From NCBI RefSeq assembly GCF_949987535.1, contig NW_026645878.1:1-64000 (forward strand): DNA of 64,000 nt. The letters run 5' to 3'. A program made the translations under genes and the position numbers. The number at the start of each line of letters is the position of its first letter. The first letter of the stretch is position 1. The notes beneath the pieces are model-generated. The model was given only the letters and a program-made list of their open reading frames with translations, was not told where the DNA came from and did not search any database. Source of the DNA: Balaenoptera acutorostrata (lineage: Eukaryota > Chordata > Mammalia > Artiodactyla > Balaenopteridae). Positions 1-10,554 of this stretch are shown here, in pieces.

Positions 1-88
1 TGTCAACAGAGCAGCCCTAAACTTTGGGGTGCCTGTGTCTTGCTGATTTTTAGTTTTCCCAATTTATACGCCCATGAGTGGAAGTGCC

Positions 89-427
89 CTATGCTCTCCA
101 AGCTGTGTTTTTTAGATGTTTCAGAACACACCGTACACTTCTCCAGAGTGGCTGTTGGCAATTTACATCCCACCCATCAGCGTAGCAAGGCTCCCATTTC
201 TCCATGGCCGGTCCTGCATTTCTGGTTTGGACACTTTTTTCCGCATGGCCCTTTTGCCCGCTGGGAAGCGAGACTTCTTTGGAGCACTGATTGGCCTTTC
301 CAGGTTGCTTGGTTGGCCAAAAAGGGCGTATGCGTTTTTTCCTGAATATATTCAGGAAAAAACGCATACGCCCTTTTTGGCCAAGGGCATCATTGTCCAC
401 GTTTTGCCGCTTTTCATGTGCTTTCAA
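89..427 (-). pseudogene. Relict L1 ORF2 C-terminal fragment (representative copy, unit 1)
   Basis: An open minus-strand frame of 112 codons ends with QPLWRSVRCVLKHLKN, which resembles the QPLWRTVWRFLKKLKI-like stretch of mammalian L1 ORF2p. It is preceded by a degraded version of the Cys-rich segment (EKWEPCYADGWDVNC). Its first residues (MKAHEKRQ) fall where L1 has a HMKRCS-like stretch. The 72-bp palindrome is inserted in between and adds 24 in-frame codons. The frame stops after AWRA, where L1 would continue; the following L1-like codons (near 65-80) are in another frame. Neither the reverse transcriptase nor the endonuclease domain is present, so this cannot be functional. The frame recurs in most units because they are copies. 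In units 29, 30, 32 and 33 an A-to-T change removes the stop and extends it to 125 codons, most likely by chance. Confidence 0.75.
313..384. repeat. Perfect 72-bp palindrome, 36-bp arms, no spacer (reference copy)
   Basis: The left arm begins ttggccaaaaagggcgtatg and the right arm is its exact reverse complement, ending ccctttttggccaa. The dyad centre lies between 348 and 349 in the AT-rich core cctgaatatattcagg. All 36 pairs are Watson-Crick, and pairing stops abruptly outside 313 and 384. L1 similarity continues on both sides, so the palindrome looks like an insertion into L1-derived sequence. It can form a cruciform in DNA or a 36-bp hairpin in RNA from either strand. It recurs in every unit at offset 312 from the unit start. 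Confidence 0.97.
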
Positions 428-559
428 GGCGATTCGAATCTACCTCCTGAAATCTGTTTCCTGCAATTCTGCCTTGCTTTCAAAGCCTCTTCGTTGCCTT
501 CCCTTAATATATTTGTGGACGAGAGGTATCATTTAAAACTCTGCAGGTTTGTGAATTGC

Positions 560-1185
560 AGTGCCCCTGAGCTCCATTTTTCAACTCGCTTTTTTGGGAG
601 CTGGCCGCAAAAGCGCAGGATTGCTTCAGGCCCTCTTCTGGTTCTGGGGGGCAGGCTGAGCTTGTGCTTAATTCTTCTTCCTGATGGGAAAATAGAGTGA
701 CCTGTGCCTGTCCCAACACCTAGAGCTAGTCTCTCATTGGTTCCCCCTCTTCCCGTTCATCCTCAGGACAAATTGCAACCTGTACGGAACAGGAGGTTAA
801 AGGTGCTGATTCTCCAAGGAGGGAGATGGCTAGTAAATCGGCTGGAATGGCGAACCCGAGCAAAGGAGATGAGAAATGAGGTGCGTTTTAGAAACCTTTC
901 CCGATCACACGGTGTACCATCTTCTGGGTTTCTCATGCCTGTTTTCGACGTAGGAAGATGCCCTTGAACCTGGAGATTTGGGACCCATGGGATGGGTACC
1001 ATGCAGTATTACTTGAAAGGGTCTGCGTTGGCTCACCCAACCTCACCGAACCTCTCAGCCCCAAGAGTGTCCACCCTTATGTCTCAATCAGCTGTGGGTC
1101 TAGATATGGTCAATCCAGGTTGCATCACAGCCCCTGAACGAATTTTGTAAGAATTTCTCTCTCTTTCACTGTCTTTGTTTCACGG
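560..1185. other. Unrecognised ~625-bp segment of the monomer (reference copy)
   Basis: Between the fading L1 similarity and the L1 3' end I recognise no gene, SINE, LTR or RNA. The segment is CpG-rich for mammalian DNA, contains a small inverted repeat (acccat, 3-nt loop, atgggt) near 983-997, and changes little between copies. Short ORFs on both strands (for example +704..967 and -763..1002) show no domain, signal or codon pattern suggesting real genes. It could be more diverged L1 sequence, or unrelated DNA captured when the ancestral monomer formed. It recurs in every unit. Confidence 0.6.
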
Positions 1186-1189
1186 GTTT

Positions 1190-2290
1190 TGAAAAGTAAT
1201 TTATTTTTATATTGGGGTTTAGCTGCTTTTCACGGCTGTGTTTATGCCGCTTTACACCCCCTTGACTCACTTACGGAGAGATATCAATACATAGGTTTGA
1301 AGATTCTTACTAGTCAGATATATTCTTTTGCGGTGAATAGGGGGTGTTGAGTCCAGTTCACTGAAAAAGGAATAGGTCTTGTCTCTTACATATTGGGTTT
1401 ATGGAACGGTATCGGAGCTAATTTGAAACCCTTGTTTTATGCATCACCCCACCTCACCTTTCCCGTTCAGCAGCCATAGTGTGTTTCCTAAACGTGTGAC
1501 TCTGTTCTGTTTTGTAATTCAGTTCAAGTGTAGCGGTTTTTACATTCCCTCTCTAAGTGATATCTTATGATAAGTGTCTTTTTCTGTGTGACTTATTTCA
1601 CTTAGAATTGTCGTACCTAAATCCACTCATCGTGCTGCTACTAGCCTTATGACGTTGATTTCATGGCTGAGTGATATTCCATTGTACATGAGGACCACAA
1701 CTTCTTTATCCATTTTTCGCTTTCCTAGGATATTTAAGGTGTAATGAAGTGGGGGTTCTTGTCAACAGAGCAGCCCTAAACTTTGGGGTGCCTGTGTCTT
1801 GCTGATTTTTAGTTTTCCCAATTTATACGCCCATGAGTGGAAGTGCCCTATGCTCTCCAAGCTGTGTTTTTTAGATGTTTCAGAACACACCGTACACTTC
1901 TCCAGAGTGGCTGTTGGCAATTTACATCCCACCCATCAGCGTAGCAAGGCTCCCATTTCTCCATGGCCGGTCCTGCATTTCTGGTTTGGACACTTTTTTC
2001 CGCATGGCCCTTTTGCCCGCTGGGAAGCGAGACTTCTTTGGAGCGCTGATTGGCCTTTCCAGGTTGCTTGGTTGGCCAAAAAGGGCGTATGCGTTTTTTC
2101 CTGAATATATTCAGGAAAAAACGCATACGCCCTTTTTGGCCAAGGGCATCATTGTCCACGTTTTGCCGCTTTTCATGTGCTTTCAAGGCGATTCGAATCT
2201 ACCTCCTGAAATCTGTTTCCTGCAATTCTGCCTTGCTTTCAAAGCCTCTTCGTTGCCTTCCCTTAATATATTTGTGGACGAGAGGTATCA
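1190..2290 (-). mobile_element. L1 (LINE-1) 3'-end fragment making up most of each monomer (representative copy)
   Basis: Read on the minus strand, this stretch runs in L1 order. It begins with ORF2 C-terminal sequence (from ~2290 down to ~1850), then the cccactactgggcatatac-like region near 1830. Next is the 3' UTR with ggataaagaagttgtggt and caatggaatatcactcagcc near 1675-1715. It ends at an AATAAA and A-rich stretch near 1190. These match the remembered cetartiodactyl L1 consensus in order and spacing, with heavy divergence. The element is 5'-truncated; the upstream limit is uncertain because similarity fades between +2250 and +2320. The same segment recurs every 1,759 bp through the array, and the window opens inside one (1 to ~540). 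The 72-bp palindrome at 2072-2143 is extra to L1. Confidence 0.82.
1200..1205 (-). promoter_or_regulatory. AATAAA polyadenylation-signal-like hexamer at L1 3' end (reference copy)
   Basis: The plus strand reads tttatt, which is AATAAA on the minus strand, inside ccaatataaaaataaatta. This resembles the terminal caatataaaataaaa of cetartiodactyl L1 elements and is followed on the minus strand by an A-rich remnant. It marks the ancestral L1 3' end; whether it still functions is unknown. Confidence 0.55.
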
Positions 2291-3518
2291 TTTAAAACTC
2301 TGCAGGTTTGTGAATTGCAGTGCCCCTGAGCTCCATTTTTCAACTCGCTTTTTTGGGAGCTGGCCGCAAAAGCGCAGGATTGCTTCAGGCCCTCTTCTGG
2401 TTCTGGGGGGCAGGCTGAGCTTGTGCTTAATTCTTCTTCCTGATGGGAAAATAGAGTGACCTGTGCCTGTCCCAACACCTAGAGCTAGTCTCTCATTGGT
2501 TCCCCCTCTTCCCGTTCATCCTCAGGACAAATTGCAACCTGTACGGAACAGGAGGTTAAAGGTGCTGATTCTCCAAGGAGGGAGATGGCTAGTAAATCGG
2601 CTGGAATGGCGAACCCGAGCAAAGGAGATGAGAAATGAGGTGCGTTTTAGAAACCTTTCCCGATCACACGGTGTACCATCTTCTGGGTTTCTCATGCCTG
2701 TTTTCGACGTAGGAAGATGCCCTTGAACCTGGAGATTTGGGACCCATGGGATGGGTACCATGCAGTATTACTTGAAAGGGTCTGCGTTGGCTCACCCAAC
2801 CTCACCGAACCTCTCAGCCCCAAGAGTGTCCACCCTTATGTCTCAATCAGCTGTGGGTCTAGATATGGTCAATCCAGGTTGCATCACAGCCCCTGAACGA
2901 ATTTTGTAAGAATTTCTCTCTCTTTCACTGTCTTTGTTTCACGGGTTTTGAAAAGTAATTTATTTTTATATTGGGGTTTAGCTGCTTTTCACGGCTGTGT
3001 TTATGCCGCTTTACACCCCCTTGACTCACTTACAGAGAGATATCAATACATAGGTTTGAAGATTCTTACTAGTCAGATATATTCTTTTGCGGTGAATAGG
3101 GGGTGTTGAGTCCAGTTCACTGAAAAAGGAATAGGTCTTGTCTCTTACATATTGGGTTTATGGAACGGTATCGGAGCTAATTTGAAACCCTTGTTTTATG
3201 CATCACCCCACCTCACCTTTCCCGTTCAGCAGCCATAGTGTGTTTCCTAAACGTGTGACTCTGTTCTGTTTTGTAATTCAGTTCAAGTGTAGCGGTTTTT
3301 ACATTCCTTCTCTAAGTGATATCTTATGATAAGTGTCTTTTTCTGTGTGACTTATTTCACTTAGAATCGTCGTACCTAAATCCACTCATCGTGCTGCTAC
3401 TAGCCTTATGACGTTGATTTCATGGCTGAGTGATATTCCATTGTACATGAGGACCACAACTTCTTTATCCATTTTTCGCTTTCCTAGGATATTTAAGGTG
3501 TAATGAAGTGGGGGTTCT
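1760..3518 (+). repeat. Satellite unit 2 (tail A)
   Basis: Almost identical to unit 1. It has gcgctg at the head variant site, cttacagag in the tail (otherwise typical only of units 23 onward) and a private attccttct. Palindrome 2072-2143 is perfect. Confidence 0.97.
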
Positions 3519-5277
3519 TGTCAACAGAGCAGCCCTAAACTTTGGGGTGCCTGTGTCTTGCTGATTTTTAGTTTTCCCAATTTATACGCCCATGAGTGGA
3601 AGTGCCCTATGCTCTCCAAGCTGTGTTTTTTAGATGTTTCAGAACACACCGTACACTTCTCCAGAGTGGCTGTTGGCAATTTACATCCCACCCATCAGCG
3701 TAGCAAGGCTCCCATTTCTCCATGGCCGGTCCTGCATTTCTGGTTTGGACACTTTTTTCCGCATGGCCCTTTTGCCCGCTGGGAAGCGAGACTTCTTTGG
3801 AGCACTGATTGGCCTTTCCAGGTTGCTTGGTTGGCCAAAAAGGGCGTATGCGTTTTTTCCTGAATATATTCAGGAAAAAACGCATACGCCCTTTTTGGCC
3901 AAGGGCATCATTGTCCACGTTTTGCCGCTTTTCATGTGCTTTCAAGGCGATTCGAATCTACCTCCTGAAATCTGTTTCCTGCAATTCTGCCTTGCTTTCA
4001 AAGCCTCTTCGTTGCCTTCCCTTAGTATATTTGTGGACGAGAGGTATCATTTAAAACTCTGCAGGTTTGTGAATTGCAGTGCCCCTGAGCTCCATTTTTC
4101 AACTCGCTTTTTTGGGAGCTGGCCGCAAAAGCGCAGGATTGCTTCAGGCCCTCTTCTGGTTCTGGGGGGCAGGCTGAGCTTGTGCTTAATTCTTCTTCCT
4201 GATGGGAAAATAGAGTGACCTGTGCCTGTCCCAACACCTAGAGCTAGTCTCTCATTGGTTCCCCCTCTTCCCGTTCATCCTCAGGACAAATTGCAACCTG
4301 TACGGAACAGGAGGTTAAAGGTGCTGATTCTCCAAGGAGGGAGATGGCTAGTAAATCGGCTGGAATGGCGAACCCGAGCAAAGGAGATGAGAAATGAGGT
4401 GCGTTTTAGAAACCTTTCCCGATCACACGGTGTACCATCTTCTGGGTTTCTCATGCCTGTTTTCGACGTAGGAAGATGCCCTTGAACCTGGAGATTTGGG
4501 ACCCATGGGATGGGTACCATGCAGTATTACTTGAAAGGGTCTGCGTTGGCTCACCCAACCTCACCGAACCTCTCAGCCCCAAGAGTGTCCACCCTTATGT
4601 CTCAATCAGCTGTGGGTCTAGATATGGTCAATCCAGGTTGCATCACAGCCCCTGAACGAATTTTGTAAGAATTTCTCTCTCTTTCACTGCCTTTGTTTCA
4701 CGGGTTTTGAAAAGTAATTTATTTTTATATTGGGGTTTAGCTGCTTTTCACGGCTGTGTTTATGCCGCTTTACACCCCCTTGACTCACTTACGGAGAGAT
4801 ATCAATACATAGGTTTGAAGATTCTTACTAGTCAGATATATTCTTTTGCGGTGAATAGGGGGTGTTGAGTCCAGTTCACTGAAAAAGGAATAGGTCTTGT
4901 CTCTTACATATTGGGTTTATGGAACGGTATCGGAGCTAATTTGAAACCCTTGTTTTATGCATCACCCCACCTCACCTTTCCCGTTCAGCAGCCATAGTGT
5001 GTTTCCTAAACGTGTGACTCTGTTCTGTTTTGTAATTCAGTTCAAGTGTAGCGGTTTTTACATTCCCTCTCTAAGTGATATCTTATGATAAGTGTCTTTT
5101 TCTGTGTGACTTATTTCACTTAGAATCGTCGTACCTAAATCCACTCATCGTGCTGCTAGTAGCCTTATGACGTTGATTTCATGGCTGAGTGATATTCCAT
5201 TGTACATGAGGACCACAACTTCTTTATCCATTTTTCGCTTTCCTAGGATATTTAAGGTGTAATGAAGTGGGGGTTCT
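3519..5277 (+). repeat. Satellite unit 3 (tail A)
   Basis: Head combination gcactg plus cttagtatat. The tail is type A with cactgcctttg and a private C-to-G at 5159 (gctagtagcc). Palindrome 3831-3902 is perfect. Confidence 0.97.
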
Positions 5278-7036
5278 TGTCAACAGAGCAGCCCTAAATT
5301 TTGGGGTGCCTGTGTCTTGCTGATTTTTAGTTTTCCCAATTTATACGCCCATGAGTGGAAGTGCCCTATGCTCTCCAAGCTGTGTTTTTTAGATGTTTCA
5401 GAACACACCGTACACTTCTCCAGAGTGGCTGCTGGCAATTTACATCCCACCCATCAGCGTAGCAAGGCTCCCATTTCTCCATGGCCGGTCCTGCATTTCT
5501 GGTTTGGACACTTTTTTCCGCATGGCCCTTTTGCCCGCTGGGAAGCGAGACTTCTTTGGAGCGCTGATTGGCCTTTCCAGGTTGCTTGGTTGGCCAAAAA
5601 GGGCGTATGCGTTTTTTCCTGAATATATTCAGGAAAAAACGCATACGCCCTTTTTGGCCAAGGGCATCATTGTCCACGTTTTGCCGCTTTTCATGTGCTT
5701 TCAAGGCGATTCGAATCTACCTCCTGAAATCTGTTTCCTGCAATTCTGCCTTGCTTTCAAAGCCTCTTCGTTGCCTTCCCTTAGTATATTTGTGGACGAG
5801 AGGTATCATTTAAAACTCTGCAGGTTTGTGAATTGCAGTGCCCCTGAGCTCCATTTTTCAACTCGCTTTTTTGGGAGCTGGCCGCAAAAGCGCAGGATTG
5901 CTTCAGGCCCTCTTCTGGTTCTGGGGGGCAGGCTGAGCTTGTGCTTAATTCTTCTTCCTGATGGGAAAATAGAGTGACCTGTGCCTGTCCCAACACCTAG
6001 AGCTAGTCTCTCATTGGTTCCCCCTCTTCCCGTTCATCCTCAGGACAAATTGCAACCTGTACGGAACAGGAGGTTAAAGGTGCTGATTCTCCAAGGAGGG
6101 AGATGGCTAGTAAATCGGCTGGAATGGCGAACCCGAGCAAAGGAGATGAGAAATGAGGTGCGTTTTAGAAACCTTTCCCGATCACACGGTGTACCATCTT
6201 CTGGGTTTCTCATGCCTGTTTTCGACGTAGGAAGATGCCCTTGAACCTGGAGATTTGGGACCCATGGGATGGGTACCATGCAGTATTACTTGAAAGGGTC
6301 TGCGTTGGCTCACCCAACCTCACCGAACCTCTCAGCCCCAAGAGTGTCCACCCTTATGTCTCAATCAGCTGTGGGTCTAGATATGGTCAATCCAGGTTGC
6401 ATCACAGCCCCTGAACGAATTTTGTAAGAATTTCTCTCTCTTTCACTGTCTTTGTTTCACGGGTTTTGAAAAGTAATTTATTTTTATATTGGGGTTTAGC
6501 TGCTTTTCACGGCTGTGTTTATGCCGCTTTACACCCCCTTGACTCACTTACGGAGAGATATCAATACATAGGTTTCAAGATTCTTACTAGTCAGATATAT
6601 TCTTTTGCGGTGAATAGGGGGTGTTGAGTCCAGTTCACTGAAAAAGGAATAGGTCTTGTCTCTTACATATTGGGTTTATGGAACGGTATCGGAGCTAATT
6701 TGAAACCCTTGTTTTATGCATCACCCCACCTCACCTTTCCCGTTCAGCAGCCATAGTGTGTTTCCTAAACGTGTGACTCTGTTCTGTTTTGTAATTCAGT
6801 TCAAGTGTAGCGGTTTTTACATTCCCTCTCTAAGTGATATCTTATGATAAGTGTCTTTTTCTGTGTGACTTATTTCACTTAGAATCGTCGTACCTAAATC
6901 CACTCATCGTGCTGCTACTAGCCTTATGACGTGGATTTCATGGCTGAGTGATATTCCATTGTACATGAGGACCACAACTTCTTTATCCATTTTTCGCTTT
7001 CCTAGGATATTTAAGGTGTAATGAAGTGGGGGTTCT
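5278..7036 (+). repeat. Satellite unit 4 (tail A, tttcaag subtype)
   Basis: Private ccctaaatttt at the start. It shares gctgctggc (near 5430) with unit 5 only, and ggtttcaagatt in the tail with units 6 and 12. Palindrome 5590-5661 is perfect. Confidence 0.97.
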
Positions 7037-8795
7037 TGTCAACAGAGCAGCCCTAAACTTTGGGGTGCCTGTGTCTTGCTGATTTTTAGTTTTCCCAATT
7101 TATACGCCCATGAGTGGAAGTGCCCTATGCTCTCCAAGCTGTGTTTTTTAGATGTTTCAGAACACACCGTACACTTCTCCAGAGTGGCTGCTGGCAATTT
7201 ACATCCCACCCATCAGCGTAGCAAGGCTCCCATTTCTCCATGGCCGGTCCTGCATTTCTGGTTTGGACACTTTTTTCCGCATGGCCCTTTTGCCCGCTGG
7301 GAAGCGAGACTTCTTTGGAGCGCTGATTGGCCTTTCCAGGTTGCTTGGTTGGCCAAAAAGGGCGTATGCGTTTTTTCCTGAATATATTCAGGAAAAAACG
7401 CATACGCCCTTTTTGGCCAAGGGCATCATTGTCCACGTTTTGCCGCTTTTCATGTGCTTTCAAGGCGATTCGAATCTACCTCCTGAAATCTGTTTCCTGC
7501 AATTCTGCCTTGCTTTCAAAGCCTCTTCGTTGCCTTCCCTTAGTATATTTGTGGACGAGAGGTATCATTTAAAACTCTGCAGGTTTGTGAATTGCAGTGC
7601 CCCTGAGCTCCATTTTTCAACTCGCTTTTTTGGGAGCTGGCCGCAAAAGCGCAGGATTGCTTCAGGCCCTCTTCTGGTTCTGGGGGGCAGGCTGAGCTTG
7701 TGCTTAATTCTTCTTCCTGATGGGAAAATAGAGTGACCTGTGCCTGTCCCAACACCTAGAGCTAGTCTCTCATTGGTTCCCCCTCTTCCCGTTCATCCTC
7801 AGGACAAATTGCAACCTGTACGGAACAGGAGGTTAAAGGTGCTGATTCTCCAAGGAGGGAGATGGCTAGTAAATCGGCTGGAATGGCGAACCCGAGCAAA
7901 GGAGATGAGAAATGAGGTGCGTTTTAGAAACCTTTCCCGATCACACGGTGTACCATCTTCTGGGTTTCTCATGCCTGTTTTCGACGTAGGAAGATGCCCT
8001 TGAACCTGGAGATTTGGGACCCATGGGATGGGTACCATGCAGTATTACTTGAAAGGGTCTGCGTTGGCTCACCCAACCTCACCGAACCTCTCAGCCCCAA
8101 GAGTGTCCACCCTTATGTCTCAATCAGCTGTGGGTCTAGATATGGTCAATCCAGGTTGCATCACAGCCCCTGAACGAATTTTGTAAGAATTTCTCTCTCT
8201 TTCACTGTCTTTGTTTAACGGGTTTTGAAAAGTAATTTATTTTTATAATGGGGTTTAGCTGCTTTTCACGGTTGTGTTTATGCCGCTTTACACACCCTTG
8301 ACTCACTTACGGAGAGATATCAATACATAGGTTTGATGATTCTTACTAGTCAGATATATTCTTGTGCGGTGAATAGGGGGTGTTGAGTCCAGTTCACTGA
8401 GCAAGGAGTAGGTCTTGTCTATTACATATTGGGTTTATAGAACGGTATCGGAGCTAATTTGAAACCCTTGTTTTATGCATCACCCCACCTCACCTTGCCC
8501 GTTCAGCAGCTATAGTGTGTTTATTAAACGTGTGACTCTGTTCTGTTTTGTAATTCAGTTCAAGTGTAGCGGTTTTTACATTCCCTCTCTAAGTGATATC
8601 TTATGATAAGTGTCTTTTTCTGTGTGACTTATTTCACTTAGAATCGTCGTACCTAAATCCACTCATCGTGCTGCTACTAGCCTTATGACGTTGATTTCAT
8701 GGCTGAGTGATATTCCATTGTACATGAGGACCACAACTTCTTTATCCATTTTTCGCTTTCCTAGGATATTTAAGGTGTAATGAAGTGGGGGTTCT
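7037..8795 (+). repeat. Satellite unit 5 (tail B)
   Basis: The head matches unit 4, but the tail block 8217-8524 is the diverged type B, with private changes such as tttattaaacg. Palindrome 7349-7420 is perfect. Confidence 0.97.
8217..8524 (+). repeat. Diverged type B tail block (unit 5 example)
   Basis: In this ~300-bp block, roughly 15 substitutions separate the unit from type A neighbours, while the rest of the monomer is nearly identical. Shared B markers are ataatgggg, cggttgtg, tttgatgatt, gagcaaggagtagg, tctattac, tatagaac and cttgcccg. The same block, with small differences, is at 13523-13798, 17041-17316, 18800-19075 and 25805-26111, and its first part is at 22287-22342. Confidence 0.85.
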
Positions 8796-10554
8796 TGTCA
8801 ACAGAGCAGCCCTAAACTTTGGGGTGCCTGTGTCTTGCTGATTTTTAGTTTTCCCAATTTATACGCCCATGAGTGGAAGTGCCCTATGCTCTCCAAGCTG
8901 TGTTTTTTAGATGTTTCAGAACACACCGTACACTTCTCCAGAGTGGCTGTTGGCAATTTACATCCCACCCATCAGCGTAGCAAGGCTCCCATTTCTCCAT
9001 GGCCGGTCCTGCATTTCTGGTTTGGACACTTTTTTCCGCATGGCCCTTTTGCCCGCTGGGAAGCGAGACTTCTTTGGAGCGCTGATTGGCCTTTCCAGGT
9101 TGCTTGGTTGGCCAAAAAGGGCGTATGCGTTTTTTCCTGAATATATTCAGGAAAAAACGCATACGCCCTTTTTGGCCAAGGGCATCATTGTCCACGTTTT
9201 GCCGCTTTTCATGTGCTTTCAAGGCGATTCGAATCTACCTCCTGAAATCTGTTTCCTGCAATTCTGCCTTGCTTTCAAAGCCTCTTCGTTGCCTTCCCTT
9301 AATATATTTGTGGACGAGAGGTATCATTTAAAACTCTGCAGGTTTGTGAATTGCAGTGCCCCTGAGCTCCATTTTTCAACTCGCTTTTTTGGGAGCTGGC
9401 CGCAAAAGCGCAGGATTGCTTCAGGCCCTCTTCTGGTTCTGGGGGGCAGGCTGAGCTTGTGCTTAATTCTTCTTCCTGATGGGAAAATAGAGTGACCTGT
9501 GCCTGTCCCAACACCTAGAGCTAGTCTCTCATTGGTTCCCCCTCTTCCCGTTCATCCTCAGGACAAATTGCAACCTGTACGGAACAGGAGGTTAAAGGTG
9601 CTGATTCTCCAAGGAGGGAGATGGCTAGTAAATCGGCTGGAATGGCGAACCCGAGCAAAGGAAATGAGAAATGAGGTGCGTTTTAGAAACCTTTCCCGAT
9701 CACACGGTGTACCATCTTCTGGGTTTCTCATGCCTGTTTTCGACGTAGGAAGATGCCCTTGAACCTGGAGATTTGGGACCCGTGGGATGGGTACCATGCA
9801 GTATTACTTGAAAGGGTCTGCGTTGGCTCACCCAACCTCACCGAACCTCTCAGCCCCAAGAGTGTCCACCCTTATGTCTCAATCAGCTGTGGGTCTAGAT
9901 ATGGTCAATCCAGGTTGCATCACAGCCCCTGAACGAATTTTGTAAGAATTTCTCTCTCTTTCACTGTCTTTGTTTCACGGGTTTTGAAAAGTAATTTATT
10001 TTTATATTGGGGTTTAGCTGCTTTTCACGGCTGTGTTTATGCCGCTTTACACCCCCTTGACTCACTTACGGAGAGATATCAATACATAGGTTTCAAGATT
10101 CTTACTAGTCAGATATATTCTTTTGCGGTGAATAGGGGGTGTTGAGTCCAGTTCACTGAAAAAGGAATAGGTCTTGTCTCTTACATATTGGGTTTATGGA
10201 ACGGTATCGGAGCTAATTTGAAACCCTTGTTTTATGCATCACCCCACCTCACCTTTCCCGTTCAGCAGCCATAGTGTGTTTCCTAAACGTGTGACTCTGT
10301 TCTGTTTTGTAATTCAGTTCAAGTGTAGCGGTTTTTACATTCCCTCTCTAAGTGATATCTTATGATAAGTGTCTTTTTCTGTGTGACTTATTTCACTTAG
10401 AATCGTCGTACCTAAATCCACTCATCGTGCTGCTACTAGCCTTATGACGTTGATTTCATGGCTGAGTGATATTCCATTGTACATGAGGACCACAACTTCT
10501 TTATCCATTTTTCGCTTTCCTAGGATATTTAAGGTGTAATGAAGTGGGGGTTCT
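8796..10554 (+). repeat. Satellite unit 6 (tail A, tttcaag subtype)
   Basis: Private substitutions at 9663 (gaaatgag) and 9782 (cccgtggg) in the unrecognised segment. The tail resembles units 4 and 12. Palindrome 9108-9179 is perfect. Confidence 0.97.

Larger units (their letters stand above)
1..1759 (+). repeat. Satellite unit 1 (tail type A, reference)
   Basis: Complete unit used here for numbering offsets. It carries the gcactg variant at 286 (a CpG lost relative to gcgctg), aat at 506-508 and a private gaattgtcg near 1608 where other units have gaatcgtcg. Confidence 0.97.

Noticed and set aside
313..384. Palindrome as a bacterial rho-independent terminator, phage att site or replication origin
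   Set aside because: The context is eukaryotic satellite DNA, the stem has no loop and no 3' T-tract, and no associated genes exist.
313..384. Palindrome as terminal inverted repeats of a MITE or DNA transposon
   Set aside because: The arms abut with no internal sequence, and I see no target-site duplication (flanks ggttgcttgg and gggcatcatt).
486..505. CENP-B-box-like cttcgttgccttccctt
   Set aside because: Only the first eight bases match the CENP-B box; the downstream A and CGGG core are missing. I found no canonical box on either strand of the monomer.
116..700. 194-codon plus-strand ORF repeated in most units, plus other 70-110-codon ORFs on both strands
   Set aside because: They recur only because the monomer recurs. 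No domain, signal or codon preference is visible, both strands are open over the same region, and single-base changes break them freely (stops in units 23 and 25, a lost start codon in unit 12).
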